DNA of 64,000 bases. It comes from a virus. Of this stretch, positions 32,548-40,882 are shown piece after piece (position 1 is the first letter of the stretch; each line of letters begins with the position of its first letter). The DNA is taken from the IMG/VR virus record IMGVR_UViG_3300034073_004354, positions 83,741-147,740 of that record. One strand, given 5' to 3'. The position numbers and the translations under genes are program-made. The notes under the pieces were generated by a model. It worked only from the letters and a program-made list of their open reading frames with translations, did no database searches and had not been told where the DNA came from.

Positions 32548-32650
32548 ACTATTTTAGAATGGGGTGTTGAATTTAGAGACTAAAGCTATTATTTAAAATA
32601 GTAGATTATTATATCATAAAGTATTATACAATTAATTTTAATAAAATAGT
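32548..32650. repeat. Repeated TAAAATAGT motifs in divergent gap
   Basis: The 182-base gap 32507-32688 between the divergent lipoprotein and giant-protein genes is very AT-rich and has no frame. It contains TAAAATAGT at 32594 and 32642 and its inverse at 32548, spaced about 46-48 bases. This could be an operator array or chance in AT-rich DNA. Confidence 0.35.
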
Positions 32651-32688
32651 TGCTAATTTTAGATAGTAAATTGTCATTGGAGATTATT

Positions 32689-35600
32689 ATGGAAGACAAG
32701 TTAGTAAAGCTTTATAATACAATCAAAAAATCATCGGGCAATCAAAAGGTTTTAAATAATTTATCCGATTTAATATCGGAATTCTCTGATGGAAGCATTA
32801 TTAAAAATGCTTCTGATACAAAAGAAGCTCTTCGTGATAAGCTTAGGCGTCGGAACGAAGCACCTGCTAAGGTAGAAGAAGCAGGAAGAGAAAAAGAACT
32901 TATTGGTGGAGGCGAAAGTAGCCCACTACCAGACAGTAATGAAGATAAGCCTGAAGCTATACCTGCACCTAAAGATGAGCCTAAGAACCAAACTGATAGC
33001 ACCAAATCAAATGTGAATACTAGTGATGTAAAAAAACCAGAAGGCAAAGGTAAAGGTGGGGATACATCTTTTAATCCATTTTCAAAAGGCTCTAAAGCTA
33101 AGGGTCTATTTCCCAAATCAGACGTACCAAAGGCGAGTGTAGGTTCTGAAGGTAAAACCCCAACCCCAAAAATGGAAATACCAAAAGGTAAAGAAAAGAC
33201 GCAGATAGAAATGGAGTTTGAAGAATTTCTAAAAGACAGACTTAATGATCCTATGCTTAAAATCTATGAAGATGTTATAAGAAGGGACCGCCAGTTTTAT
33301 CCTTATGGCAAGACTCTAGAAGAAATATTTCCTGAACATTATAAAGAAGTATCAGTAGGCAAAGGAGCAACCGGCAAACAAGTGCCTTCAACAAAAGATG
33401 CGCCAAAAGATGCACCAAAAGATGATGAAAAGAAAGTTGTACCTGCGGCACCTAAGGTTGAAGAAGTTGTTACAGAATACATTGAAGCAAAGGGCCCAAA
33501 GCCCATAACTATTGATAATGATGAACGATTATATAAACTCGACAGTGGTATTTTAAGTATATATACTGTTGGTGGTAAATTTCTCTATAATCTAGATATA
33601 AAAACTATTGTACATTTAGAAGAGCCTCGTATTTTATACGAAAAAAATGTATTTACATTGGTTAACGAAAATAATGAGCCGTATAATATTGTGCTTGATG
33701 AAAATACACAACAAATTTATAATGAAGCACAAGAAAATATAACTCAACCTGAATACATTAAAGAGGATGATGAGGGCCAGTTTAATGATGTAAGATTACC
33801 GCCAGCCCCTGCAGAAGGTGTTCAAGAAGCCGGCATTGCACCACCACAAGATGAAAAGAACAAAGAAGTGGATGATAAAATAAGTGAGCTAAGAAATCAC
33901 ATCAAAGATACAATAGGCCCAAATACAGCGCTATTCAATGTGGCAACAGAAATAGTTAATAACTACGAAGAACAGATGAGAATAAATCCAAAATCTAAAA
34001 AACTAAAAATAGAAGATATTAATAATATAATAAATTTGAAAAACTATGATGAAGGCCGAGGTGGTCGTCTTATCCCAAGTATTAAGAACATGAATATTGC
34101 AGGAAAAATAAAAGCGGCAATACCGGCAATTAATGATATGAAAATCAATGAATTCAGGCAGTCGCTACTTTCTGAAAAGCCTACAGAAACAGCCGAAGTA
34201 AATGAATCACCACCAGCCGAAGATGTGGCTGTCGCAGAAAAGCCTAGTGGAGCAGCACAGCCTAATAAGGAAGTAACCTTTGCTGAAGGTGAATCCCCTG
34301 TTGAAGAAATACTGGGCCATAGATTATACATGGACTTTCAAATTGTGAACGCCGGTGTTCCGCCAACTGAACCCGCGGTAAAAGAAAAATATGATAAAAT
34401 ATATGAATTAGAAGGATTTGATACTTCTTATCATACTAAATATAAAGAAAATAAAGAACTTATAGATAGTATTTACCATTTAAATATGGACAATGACGCG
34501 TACGCTTCAAGTGTTAATTTTTCTGTAGAAAGTGCATTTAATCGTGCATATACAGTCTTTGTCTTGCTGGGTATCATAAAGGATGATTCAGATTTAAATG
34601 AGATGATTAGAGGAATTAATAAAGTTAGTATTAAAAATAATAATGAAGATTCAAAAATATATACGACCTATTTGAATATGACAAAAGATATACAACTTTT
34701 AAAAGATTTTAATGTAGATGACCTAAGTGAACAAGACAAACGAGCACAAAATAAGTTGGACTTTTGTAGGCTTTATCTATCAGAGAGTGATAGCCTAGAG
34801 GATATATTACCTTTCAATATAGATGACGCTGTTATTAATATCTACCAACCAGTTGGAGAAGGTCGTCTTTCATTTGCTATTAAAGACGTTATTGATCGCG
34901 TTTTTAATATAGCAAAAATATACGAATTTTATAACAACCATAATAGTGAGAGAGGTTATGCTTCTAATGTTTCTGCCGAACTTTTTATATCTAGATTTAA
35001 TCTAGATTTAATTAGATTTAATTATATCAACCATATTAAACTTAGTAATCACTGGCGCTCTAAGTATGATAAAATAAAAAAAATCAAAGACGCAGAAGGT
35101 TTTGATAATGCTATTATTCAAGAAGCATATAAAAATAATAAAACAAAAGCTGATAAAATATACTCAACAGAATTGGAAGATAGTTCAAGTATCCTAATGC
35201 GAAGAAGTAATCAAGACGTTATTAACCGCCTATTTGAAGTATTTAAATTTTCAAATTTGGTTGATGAGTCCGATATTCCTGCCGAAGAAAATGTGGGGGC
35301 TTATGAACAAACTTTTGATGAAGATATTATATCGTCAGAATTTGAGTCAGTATTATTGCGCATAAATAAAGACGTAACTACATTGGGCAAGATAAATGCC
35401 GATACTCTTTCGCCCGAATTGAAAGTTAATTATGAAGATATTATTAAATCTCGTAACTTGCTTGATTCAAAAAATATTATAGCAACATTTATGAACCATA
35501 AAGATAAGAAAATTATTATAAGTGATCTACTAAAGATAGTTAGTGACACCAAAGAATATTATACTGGAGAAGAAACAGACAAACAGCTTATTGAACGTAT

Positions 35601-37695
35601 GTCCAAATACCTTAATTTTATTAAGAATAAAATTTCAAATACTCCCCCAACAGAGAAAGAACTTACCGAAGTTAAAACTCCAGCTGATATAAACCCTGAA
35701 TTGGTGACTGAATTTTCAGAACAAGAACAAACAGCAGAACCTGCTCAAAGTACAACAGAAACTGTATACAATGAAAATGATGAAGTAAAAGAAAAACTCT
35801 CGAAAAGAATAAACGATGACTTCGATAAATTAAAGAAAATTAATACAGATGAACTTAACCAAGATAAACTAAAAAAATATAATGATGTTGAAAAACTTAA
35901 TATAAGTAAGGCTTTAGCAGCAGTTAGTAATATATTCGAAGAAAAAAAGTATGAACTTTCAAGTCTGTATCTTTTAGAAGAAAAAAATATCCAACAACAC
36001 ATGACAGATACTGACGTTATTGACCGACTATTTAAATTGTCTAACCTAATCCAAACAGAACCTACTTCTGAACCTGCAGCTGAAGCTGCAACTACTGTTA
36101 GGATTCCAGCGCAGTCGAATGACCTAGGGCTATCTGGTGATATCAGTCAGGCCACTATGCTAGGTTTGGTTGGCTATATAAATAGGCTTAATGGCTTAGG
36201 CGGCAGTAGGGATACAGACGTTATAAATTATCATAATAGTACAAAAGAAAAAATCATTCCAATAATAAATGAAATATTTAGACTAGCCAAGAAACGTGGT
36301 GATTATTACTCAACATTTAAGACCCTTAAAAAAGAGATTGATGAATTAGCTGAAAAACCAAATGCCAGTAAGACAGTACAAGTTGCTAAATATTTAAATG
36401 ATTTAATCTCACAATTTGAAACTGCAAAAAATGATTTAGAAGCAAAAATCAAAGAAAAGGAAGAACAAGACTCAAAAGCTAAGCAAGAAGCTGAGTCCAC
36501 CAAGACTTCAGAGTTACAAAATAAGATTCAACAACTACCAGAATATTTTTCCAATGCTTTTAATACTTTAATTAGTATGTCTGATGATCAAAAAATAATA
36601 CAATTAAAAAGCGGCAAGGATGTAAACGTTGAAGATTATTTTAAGAATACAATCTTCGTCATTCCAAGTATCCCTAATATAGATGATTTTGTTGAAAAAA
36701 TGAGTCATGAAATTTCCAATAGTACAAAACTTGGAGATAAACTTGTAGAAATCTGGATCGACAAAAGAAGTAATGAATTTTATAATAGAAAAATTAATGA
36801 AAAAATTTATAATACCGGATTCTTGGTCCAAAAGTACATGCGGCCTAGACCTACTAAAAAACAAGAGGATACAACCGATCCATCTGGTACAAAACAAGAA
36901 ACGCATCCTGCACCTAGTGAAAAAGCTGAAAAAGCTGAAGAAGCTACAAGAACTAGCATGGATGATTTACTTAATATGATTGGTCAAACACCGGAGAAAA
37001 GTGTAGCAGAACCAACTGCATCTGAAACTGCAACTGAAGATAGGCCACCTGCAACCAAAGAAGTCAATCAACCAGAGAAAGAAGGTAGAACAAGACAAAA
37101 TCAAAATCAAAATCAAAACCAAAGAGCACTTGGTAGATTGCTTAGTACTAGAACAGAAGGAGCACCTGGGGGCCTTGCTGAAAAGATTGTGACGCCAGTA
37201 GTCGAACCAGAAGTAACAGCACCGCCAGCAGAACCTTCCGAACCACCATCAAAACCAGCAGAGTTACCACCAACACCACAACCACCACCCGAAATTCAAG
37301 AGCCCAAGGTGGTTAAGAAAGCTGATAAACTATTAAAATTTATAAAAGATACCAATCAAAATCGTGACATTGTTATTGTAGGAAATGATAAAGGTAATAA
37401 AAAATATTCACTTTATAGGGGTGAAGACACTAATAATGAATGGGTGTATTTTGAGGGTGTTATTATCGAAAATAAGAAAGCAAAATACAACAACATAAGC
37501 CAACCAGAAGGTGTAAATACAGCTTTAGAACAGCTTCGTGAGATAGCAGATCTTGATAAATATATAAAAGATAGCAATGTCGAAGTAAATGAAGTTAATA
37601 CGGCAAAAAAACAAGGGCTTATAGACTTAAACAGTATCTTAATTAGTGAGAGAACAATTAACAATACAAATACATTTAACAAGCTATTAGTTTAA
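32689..37695 (+). CDS. Giant repetitive protein (1668 aa), probable internal virion protein
   Basis: Start ATG 32689 with GGAG upstream. It begins with an amphipathic leader (M-E-D-K-L-V-K-L-Y) and a Lys/Glu/Pro-rich ~200-residue region. Between bases ~34680 and ~36050 there are three degenerate repeats containing [K/D]-D-[I/V/F]-x-x-L-x-x-[I/F]-N-x-D-x-L and a partner D-V-I-[D/N]-R-[L/V]-F. Pro/Thr/Glu-rich linkers follow, with N-Q repeats near 37100, and a small globular C-terminus. No enzyme motif is visible. Size and leader suggest an injected internal protein, a scaffold or a tail component; none is proved. Confidence 0.7.
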   Translation: MEDKLVKLYNTIKKSSGNQKVLNNLSDLISEFSDGSIIKNASDTKEALRDKLRRRNEAPAKVEEAGREKELIGGGESSPLPDSNEDKPEAIPAPKDEPKNQTDSTKSNVNTSDVKKPEGKGKGGDTSFNPFSKGSKAKGLFPKSDVPKASVGSEGKTPTPKMEIPKGKEKTQIEMEFEEFLKDRLNDPMLKIYEDVIRRDRQFYPYGKTLEEIFPEHYKEVSVGKGATGKQVPSTKDAPKDAPKDDEKKVVPAAPKVEEVVTEYIEAKGPKPITIDNDERLYKLDSGILSIYTVGGKFLYNLDIKTIVHLEEPRILYEKNVFTLVNENNEPYNIVLDENTQQIYNEAQENITQPEYIKEDDEGQFNDVRLPPAPAEGVQEAGIAPPQDEKNKEVDDKISELRNHIKDTIGPNTALFNVATEIVNNYEEQMRINPKSKKLKIEDINNIINLKNYDEGRGGRLIPSIKNMNIAGKIKAAIPAINDMKINEFRQSLLSEKPTETAEVNESPPAEDVAVAEKPSGAAQPNKEVTFAEGESPVEEILGHRLYMDFQIVNAGVPPTEPAVKEKYDKIYELEGFDTSYHTKYKENKELIDSIYHLNMDNDAYASSVNFSVESAFNRAYTVFVLLGIIKDDSDLNEMIRGINKVSIKNNNEDSKIYTTYLNMTKDIQLLKDFNVDDLSEQDKRAQNKLDFCRLYLSESDSLEDILPFNIDDAVINIYQPVGEGRLSFAIKDVIDRVFNIAKIYEFYNNHNSERGYASNVSAELFISRFNLDLIRFNYINHIKLSNHWRSKYDKIKKIKDAEGFDNAIIQEAYKNNKTKADKIYSTELEDSSSILMRRSNQDVINRLFEVFKFSNLVDESDIPAEENVGAYEQTFDEDIISSEFESVLLRINKDVTTLGKINADTLSPELKVNYEDIIKSRNLLDSKNIIATFMNHKDKKIIISDLLKIVSDTKEYYTGEETDKQLIERMSKYLNFIKNKISNTPPTEKELTEVKTPADINPELVTEFSEQEQTAEPAQSTTETVYNENDEVKEKLSKRINDDFDKLKKINTDELNQDKLKKYNDVEKLNISKALAAVSNIFEEKKYELSSLYLLEEKNIQQHMTDTDVIDRLFKLSNLIQTEPTSEPAAEAATTVRIPAQSNDLGLSGDISQATMLGLVGYINRLNGLGGSRDTDVINYHNSTKEKIIPIINEIFRLAKKRGDYYSTFKTLKKEIDELAEKPNASKTVQVAKYLNDLISQFETAKNDLEAKIKEKEEQDSKAKQEAESTKTSELQNKIQQLPEYFSNAFNTLISMSDDQKIIQLKSGKDVNVEDYFKNTIFVIPSIPNIDDFVEKMSHEISNSTKLGDKLVEIWIDKRSNEFYNRKINEKIYNTGFLVQKYMRPRPTKKQEDTTDPSGTKQETHPAPSEKAEKAEEATRTSMDDLLNMIGQTPEKSVAEPTASETATEDRPPATKEVNQPEKEGRTRQNQNQNQNQRALGRLLSTRTEGAPGGLAEKIVTPVVEPEVTAPPAEPSEPPSKPAELPPTPQPPPEIQEPKVVKKADKLLKFIKDTNQNRDIVIVGNDKGNKKYSLYRGEDTNNEWVYFEGVIIENKKAKYNNISQPEGVNTALEQLREIADLDKYIKDSNVEVNEVNTAKKQGLIDLNSILISERTINNTNTFNKLLV

Positions 37696-38123
37696 TAATC
37701 TCTAAAACTTTTAGAGAGTAAATAACCAATAGAGTCGCCAGCATTTTCTTCGTTCAAATGCCGCCCTTCTAAAATTAGATTTGATGGACCCAAAAAGTAA
37801 TAACATGCTTGGTTGGGTCCATTATTTGTTTTGCCACCCTTTGTTAGACGATACCATTCTCGATAAGCATCTTGTTGATACAAATCCTTAGTTACCTTAG
37901 ACCAAGAATCACCATTAAAATACCAAACCACATAAGGGTCTTTGATTTTTGAACTCCGACTCCTCCAATTTCCAAAAGCTTTTGCAATATCTAAGACCAA
38001 CTCTTCATCGAAACCTAACTCTGAATTGGAACCATTTTCCAATCCAGAAGACAAGCTGTTATAAATATCCATAGAATATAAAGAAATTAATTCCATCGCC
38101 TCTTTGATTGACTTATTAGACAT
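37692..38123 (-). CDS. Hypothetical protein (143 aa)
   Basis: ATG 38123 follows GGAGAAAACA. The N-terminal ~45 residues are helical, then a compact domain with V-V-W-Y-F-N-G-D-S-W and C-Y-Y-F-L-G-P. Its stop overlaps the stop of the giant protein on the other strand. No family recognised. Confidence 0.6.
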   Translation of the reverse strand: MSNKSIKEAMELISLYSMDIYNSLSSGLENGSNSELGFDEELVLDIAKAFGNWRSRSSKIKDPYVVWYFNGDSWSKVTKDLYQQDAYREWYRLTKGGKTNNGPNQACYYFLGPSNLILEGRHLNEENAGDSIGYLLSKSFRDY

Positions 38124-38162
38124 TGTTTTCTCCAAAAACTATTTATATTTTTCTATAAAATC

Positions 38163-38531
38163 ATGAAAGATAAACTAAAAAAACTAGCTCAAGAAATTAA
38201 ACAATGGGATTTGGAAAGATGCTATCAAATTGAAAAATTAGCTGGCAGATATGACAAAGCAATTTCACCACCTCCTGAAGGTTTACAGCATTGTATTAAA
38301 TATATAATCTATCTAAAACTAATGAGAAATTTAGATGATGCTTCATTCCACGCCTTAAAAAGAAAGTATCGAGATACCAAAACCGAAATACAGCTAGAAT
38401 GTCAAAAAGAATTAGATAAATTAATTTTAGAAGATGCTATTAAACAGAAAATCCCTTCTTCGACCATAAGAAGGGAGTTTCAAGATAGATTTGAAAAGTA
38501 TTTTCCAACATATATAAAAGAAGATTCTTAA
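38163..38531 (+). CDS. Hypothetical helical basic protein (122 aa)
   Basis: Entirely helical and Lys-rich (M-K-D-K-L-K-K-L-A-Q-E-I-K). No good SD precedes the ATG; the short AT-rich gap to the divergent gene is only 39 bases. Its stop is nine bases from the structured RNA on the other strand. Function unknown. Confidence 0.55.
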   Translation: MKDKLKKLAQEIKQWDLERCYQIEKLAGRYDKAISPPPEGLQHCIKYIIYLKLMRNLDDASFHALKRKYRDTKTEIQLECQKELDKLILEDAIKQKIPSSTIRREFQDRFEKYFPTYIKEDS

Positions 38532-38540
38532 AAATAAGAT

Positions 38541-38696
38541 AAAGTCAGGATGGGATTTTAACCCACCTCCTCTCCTAAAAGAACGTTAGTATTGCAAATT
38601 GAAAGAAAATCAAATAAAGATTAATTTGCAATTAATTTTATATTTTGCGAGCGCTCTGTAGTTCTTTCTACTAGGTATCATTGAGCTACTGACTTT
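38541..38696 (-). ncRNA. tRNA-like structured RNA, copy 1
   Basis: On the minus strand the ends pair as an 8-bp acceptor-like stem (AAAGTCAG / CTGACTTT). Next comes TAGCTCA ... GAGC as in a D-arm, but the loop carries a 24-base insert with its own GTAG/CTAC hairpin. The 3' half has a T-arm-like stem GTGGG-TTAAAAT-CCCAT. Instead of an anticodon arm there is a ~75-base AT-rich section closed by CTC/GAG. No CCA is encoded. Copy 2 at 39067-39232 keeps the helices with compensatory changes, which supports a real RNA. Confidence 0.6.
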
Positions 38697-39057
38697 ACTT
38701 ATTGTTTAAGAATGTTCTCAAATTAAACACAATTTCTTCTTTAGCTTTATTAGAAATAAGATTACTGTCCAAAACTTCTTCCAGCGAAGTGTCTAAAAAC
38801 TTTTTCTTATTTTTCTGTTTTAACTTCCAAATAAGTTTAATATCAACAAACTCACCAATCCCACTTGGCCAAAAAACTTTTTTAACTATCAGAAAGAATC
38901 TACTTCCACGGATGTTAAATATTTCTGCATCTGGTGAATAGGCTGGACCTATTTTTGTTAGTACAAAAGTATTCAAACTATTTAATTCATTTATTTTCTT
39001 CTGAAATCTGTCTTGGGCATCTTCATAGCTCTCAAATAAATTGTCTAATGAAATCAT
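38695..39057 (-). CDS. Small cap-motif family protein between the two structured RNAs
   Basis: Start at M-I-S-L-D-N-L-F (39057); the longer frame would translate part of structured RNA copy 2. The end, S-L-E-E-V-L-D then E-E-I-V-F-N-L-R-T-F-L, matches the cap of the 56-61.6 kb array. Middle part is beta-rich. The stop codon overlaps the 5' end of structured RNA copy 1 by two bases, so RNA, gene and RNA are probably on one transcript. Confidence 0.6.
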   Translation of the reverse strand: MISLDNLFESYEDAQDRFQKKINELNSLNTFVLTKIGPAYSPDAEIFNIRGSRFFLIVKKVFWPSGIGEFVDIKLIWKLKQKNKKKFLDTSLEEVLDSNLISNKAKEEIVFNLRTFLNNK

Positions 39058-39066
39058 GTTGCACCA

Positions 39067-39232
39067 AAAGCCGGGGCGGGATTTTAACCCGCCTCCTCTC
39101 CTAACTATTAGGTATATAATACAAACTGGAAGAAGCCTATCGGCTAATCTGTATCTCAAATGCTTAAAAACATAGAATCTTATGGAGCGCTCTGTAGTTC
39201 CTCCTACTAAGTATCATTGAGCTACCGGCTTT
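39067..39232 (-). ncRNA. tRNA-like structured RNA, copy 2
   Basis: Minus-strand acceptor-like stem AAAGCCGG / CCGGCTTT, D-arm-like TAGCTCA ... GAGC with the same insert as copy 1 (one or two transitions), T-arm-like GCGGG-TTAAAAT-CCCGC. Compared with copy 1, both strands of the acceptor and T stems change together. The section replacing the anticodon arm differs in sequence but is again closed by CTCC/GGAG. No CCA. Not a normal tRNA and not a recognisable tmRNA. Confidence 0.6.
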
Positions 39233-39269
39233 TTAAATGGTACCAATTTTGCTTTGGGCTTTCAAAAAA

Positions 39270-39656
39270 TTATATTTCTACCAGATTATATAAAATAGTG
39301 ACTAAGGTAATTCTGTATTGCAATTCTATTTTAAGAGGCCCAGAAACATACGCAATCTTCTCACCTAATGTTATTTCTGAAATATAAGTAGTAAACCATA
39401 CTTCTATCTTATGGCAGACCAATTCTATATATTTTTCCATTTCACCATCATCGTAGTCGAAGACTTCATATGAATGAACTGGAACTATTACCTTAGCCTC
39501 TCTAATTGGCTCTAGCGGAAGGCTAGTATCAAATGTAATATGACGATCATAAATGGCTGGATTAAGCCAAGCCATTTTATGATCGCCACCTCTTTGCTCT
39601 AATTTTAGGATTACTTTACCTCTTATTTCTTGCTCTACTTGCTCTCTGTATGACAT
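39270..39656 (-). CDS. Hypothetical protein (128 aa)
   Basis: Starts inside the end of the DUF1289 gene. Mixed alpha/beta sequence with E-K-Y-I-E-L-V-C-H-K-I-E-V-W-F and a beta-rich C-terminus. No family recognised. Confidence 0.6.
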   Translation of the reverse strand: MSYREQVEQEIRGKVILKLEQRGGDHKMAWLNPAIYDRHITFDTSLPLEPIREAKVIVPVHSYEVFDYDDGEMEKYIELVCHKIEVWFTTYISEITLGEKIAYVSGPLKIELQYRITLVTILYNLVEI

Positions 39657-39811
39657 TGATTTTCTCGCTCAATACGAAGCAAAACATCTTTTTTTTCTTC
39701 ATCTGTCATACCTCGCCATGTGCGAAATTCATCAACGGTTCTTTTGCAGCCAAGACAGGTGTTTGTTACTTCGTCAAAGTTACAATTTTTAATGCAGGGT
39801 GATTTTACCAT
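39635..39811 (-). CDS. DUF1289-type Cys protein (58 aa)
   Basis: S-P-C-I-K-N-C ... C-L-G-C-K-R-T-V-D-E-F-R-T-W followed by M-T-D-E-E-K matches DUF1289 over nearly its full length. Four cysteines probably bind zinc or an iron-sulfur cluster. The function of the family is unknown. ATG 39811 follows AGGA by seven bases. Confidence 0.85.
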   Translation of the reverse strand: MVKSPCIKNCNFDEVTNTCLGCKRTVDEFRTWRGMTDEEKKDVLLRIERENQCHTESK

Positions 39812-39870
39812 TTCCACATCCTTATTTGGTTTGGGAAGTAATAAAACAACAGATGCACAACACCTTTATT

Positions 39871-39901
39871 ATAAAAATTCCCAGATATTTTAGTCTGGGA
39901 A
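39871..39901 (-). terminator. Rho-independent terminator
   Basis: Minus strand TTCCCAGA / TCTGGGAA (8 bp, 8-base loop) followed by TTTTTATAA. It sits six bases after the lipoprotein stop and ends that gene's transcript. Confidence 0.85.
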
Positions 39902-39907
39902 TAATTA

Positions 39908-40189
39908 TCAATGGGCTGGAGTGGTTGGTACGGCAGTAGTAGTTGGTGTAACTGTGGTTGTAGTTGGGGTAACAGTTGTAACACCATCTACAACTACTGG
40001 AGTAACTTCAGTAGTGGTAACTGCTTCTGATACACCGGTGGTTACATCAGTAGATGAAACTGGGGTTACAACAGGTGCAGGGGTAACTACTGCTGCGGCA
40101 TCGGTATCTTGCACACTTGGGGTCTGCTCACTTACCTCAACGCCACCACAAGCAGTTAAAAATAGTGTCATCCATACTAACTTAGTCAT
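39908..40189 (-). CDS. Thr/Val/Pro-rich lipoprotein (93 aa)
   Basis: Signal peptide with lipobox L-T-A-C (Cys14), then a Thr/Val/Pro-rich low-complexity tail with repeats such as V-T-P-T-T-T. No globular domain. SD AAGGAG and a clear terminator make it an independent unit. Likely a surface-exposed phage lipoprotein, perhaps for superinfection exclusion, but only the lipobox is evidence. Confidence 0.75.
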   Translation of the reverse strand: MTKLVWMTLFLTACGGVEVSEQTPSVQDTDAAAVVTPAPVVTPVSSTDVTTGVSEAVTTTEVTPVVVDGVTTVTPTTTTVTPTTTAVPTTPAH

Positions 40190-40312
40190 CTTGTCTCCTT
40201 TTATTTATTAACTTATTTTTGCAAGTTAATAATCTATTGTTAAAACTTGAACAGACTTTAAAGTCCGAACAAGACCATCATACCAACTTTAAAAATATTT
40301 TTTAAAGTATTT

Positions 40313-40403
40313 TGGCGGGGCCAGAAAGATTTGAACTTTCGCCACCCTTACGGATGCTAAGTGCTTAGCAAGCACTCCTCTTAGACCACTTGAGTATGAC
40401 CCC
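40313..40403 (-). tRNA. tRNA-Ser (anticodon GCT)
   Basis: Seven-bp acceptor (GGGGTCA / TGGCCCC with one G-U), anticodon stem AGTGC/GCACT with loop TTGCTAA, a long variable arm (about 19 bases) as in class II tRNAs, T-arm GAAAG-TTCAAAT-CTTTC, encoded CCA. Reads AGC/AGT. Confidence 0.93.
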
Positions 40404-40412
40404 TTAAAATTA

Positions 40413-40739
40413 TCATTCCTTATATGATATCAATTCTACCTGCGCTAGTCCTTTTAATAGTGGCACAACATCTATTGGAATTTTAGCCATAATAATAGAT
40501 GTTGTACCTATACCATCGTTATTGCAATATTCATAGATAGTATCTTCTGATATTATTCCGCCATGCTTAGTAATAAAATTACAAACAATAAAAAAATTTG
40601 TAGTGGTGTCAAATCTAGATTTTCTTATTTGTTCTGCAAATTCCGAAGCCTGCTTGTTTAGATCTGAAGTTTTCTTTATTTTTTTTAGGTCTATAGAAAC
40701 TTTTAAGATCTGAATTTTACAATTTAAAAAGTTATTCAT
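40413..40739 (-). CDS. Small beta-alpha protein, third paralogue of 11461-11772
   Basis: Layout as at 11461-12026: N-C-K-I-Q-I-L, helix, F-I-T-K-H-G-G-I, then K-I-P-I-D-V-V-P-L-L-K-G-L and V-E-L-I-S. The ATG is only ten bases from the 3' end of the tRNA-Thr-like gene and has no SD, so it may be translated from a processed, nearly leaderless RNA. Function unknown. Confidence 0.55.
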   Translation of the reverse strand: MNNFLNCKIQILKVSIDLKKIKKTSDLNKQASEFAEQIRKSRFDTTTNFFIVCNFITKHGGIISEDTIYEYCNNDGIGTTSIIMAKIPIDVVPLLKGLAQVELISYKE

Positions 40740-40748
40740 AATAAATAA

Positions 40749-40820
40749 AAAGAGGGTCTGGATTTCGAGCCAGAATCTCCTAGATACAACCTAGGGCTTT
40801 GAAGATTAAGCTACCCTCTA
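40749..40820 (-). tRNA. tRNA-Thr-like gene (anticodon TGT), degenerate
   Basis: Acceptor with a mismatched first pair, D-arm GCTT/AAGC lacking the usual GG, a perfect anticodon stem CCTAG/CTAGG with loop GTTGTAT (anticodon TGT), and T-arm TCTGG/CCAGA whose loop has eight bases (CTCGAAAT). No CCA is encoded. Reads ACA if functional. Confidence 0.65.
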
Positions 40821-40882
40821 TGATATTTATACGATAAGGTCTATACCCTTTCAATAAAAGATTAAACTTTAAAATTATATTT

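Noticed and set aside
32742-33116. Minus-strand frame of 124 codons inside the giant protein gene
   Set aside because: Antisense shadow of the Lys/Glu/Pro-rich region, giving low-complexity Ser/Leu sequence without an SD.
37080-37125. CAAAAT repeats in the giant gene as a possible CRISPR or regulatory repeat
   Set aside because: They are in frame, encode N-Q repeats and lie inside a low-complexity linker, so they are coding microsatellites.
38541-38590. Plus-strand CACCTCC stretches in the tRNA-like elements as anti-Shine-Dalgarno decoys
   Set aside because: Would require transcription from the plus strand; the structural evidence and gene context favour the minus strand.
38541-39232. Calling the tRNA-like pair a tmRNA or a group I intron
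   Set aside because: No tag-peptide frame, no CCA, too short for a typical tmRNA, and no conserved group I core could be seen; kept as an unclassified structured RNA.
39805-39987. Minus-strand frame rich in Leu/Gln overlapping the lipoprotein end and its terminator
   Set aside because: It reads through the terminator hairpin and is a frame-shifted reading of the Thr-rich repeats of the lipoprotein.
39921-40211. Plus-strand Val/Thr-rich frame of 96 codons
   Set aside because: Antisense of the Thr/Val-rich lipoprotein repeats; no SD.
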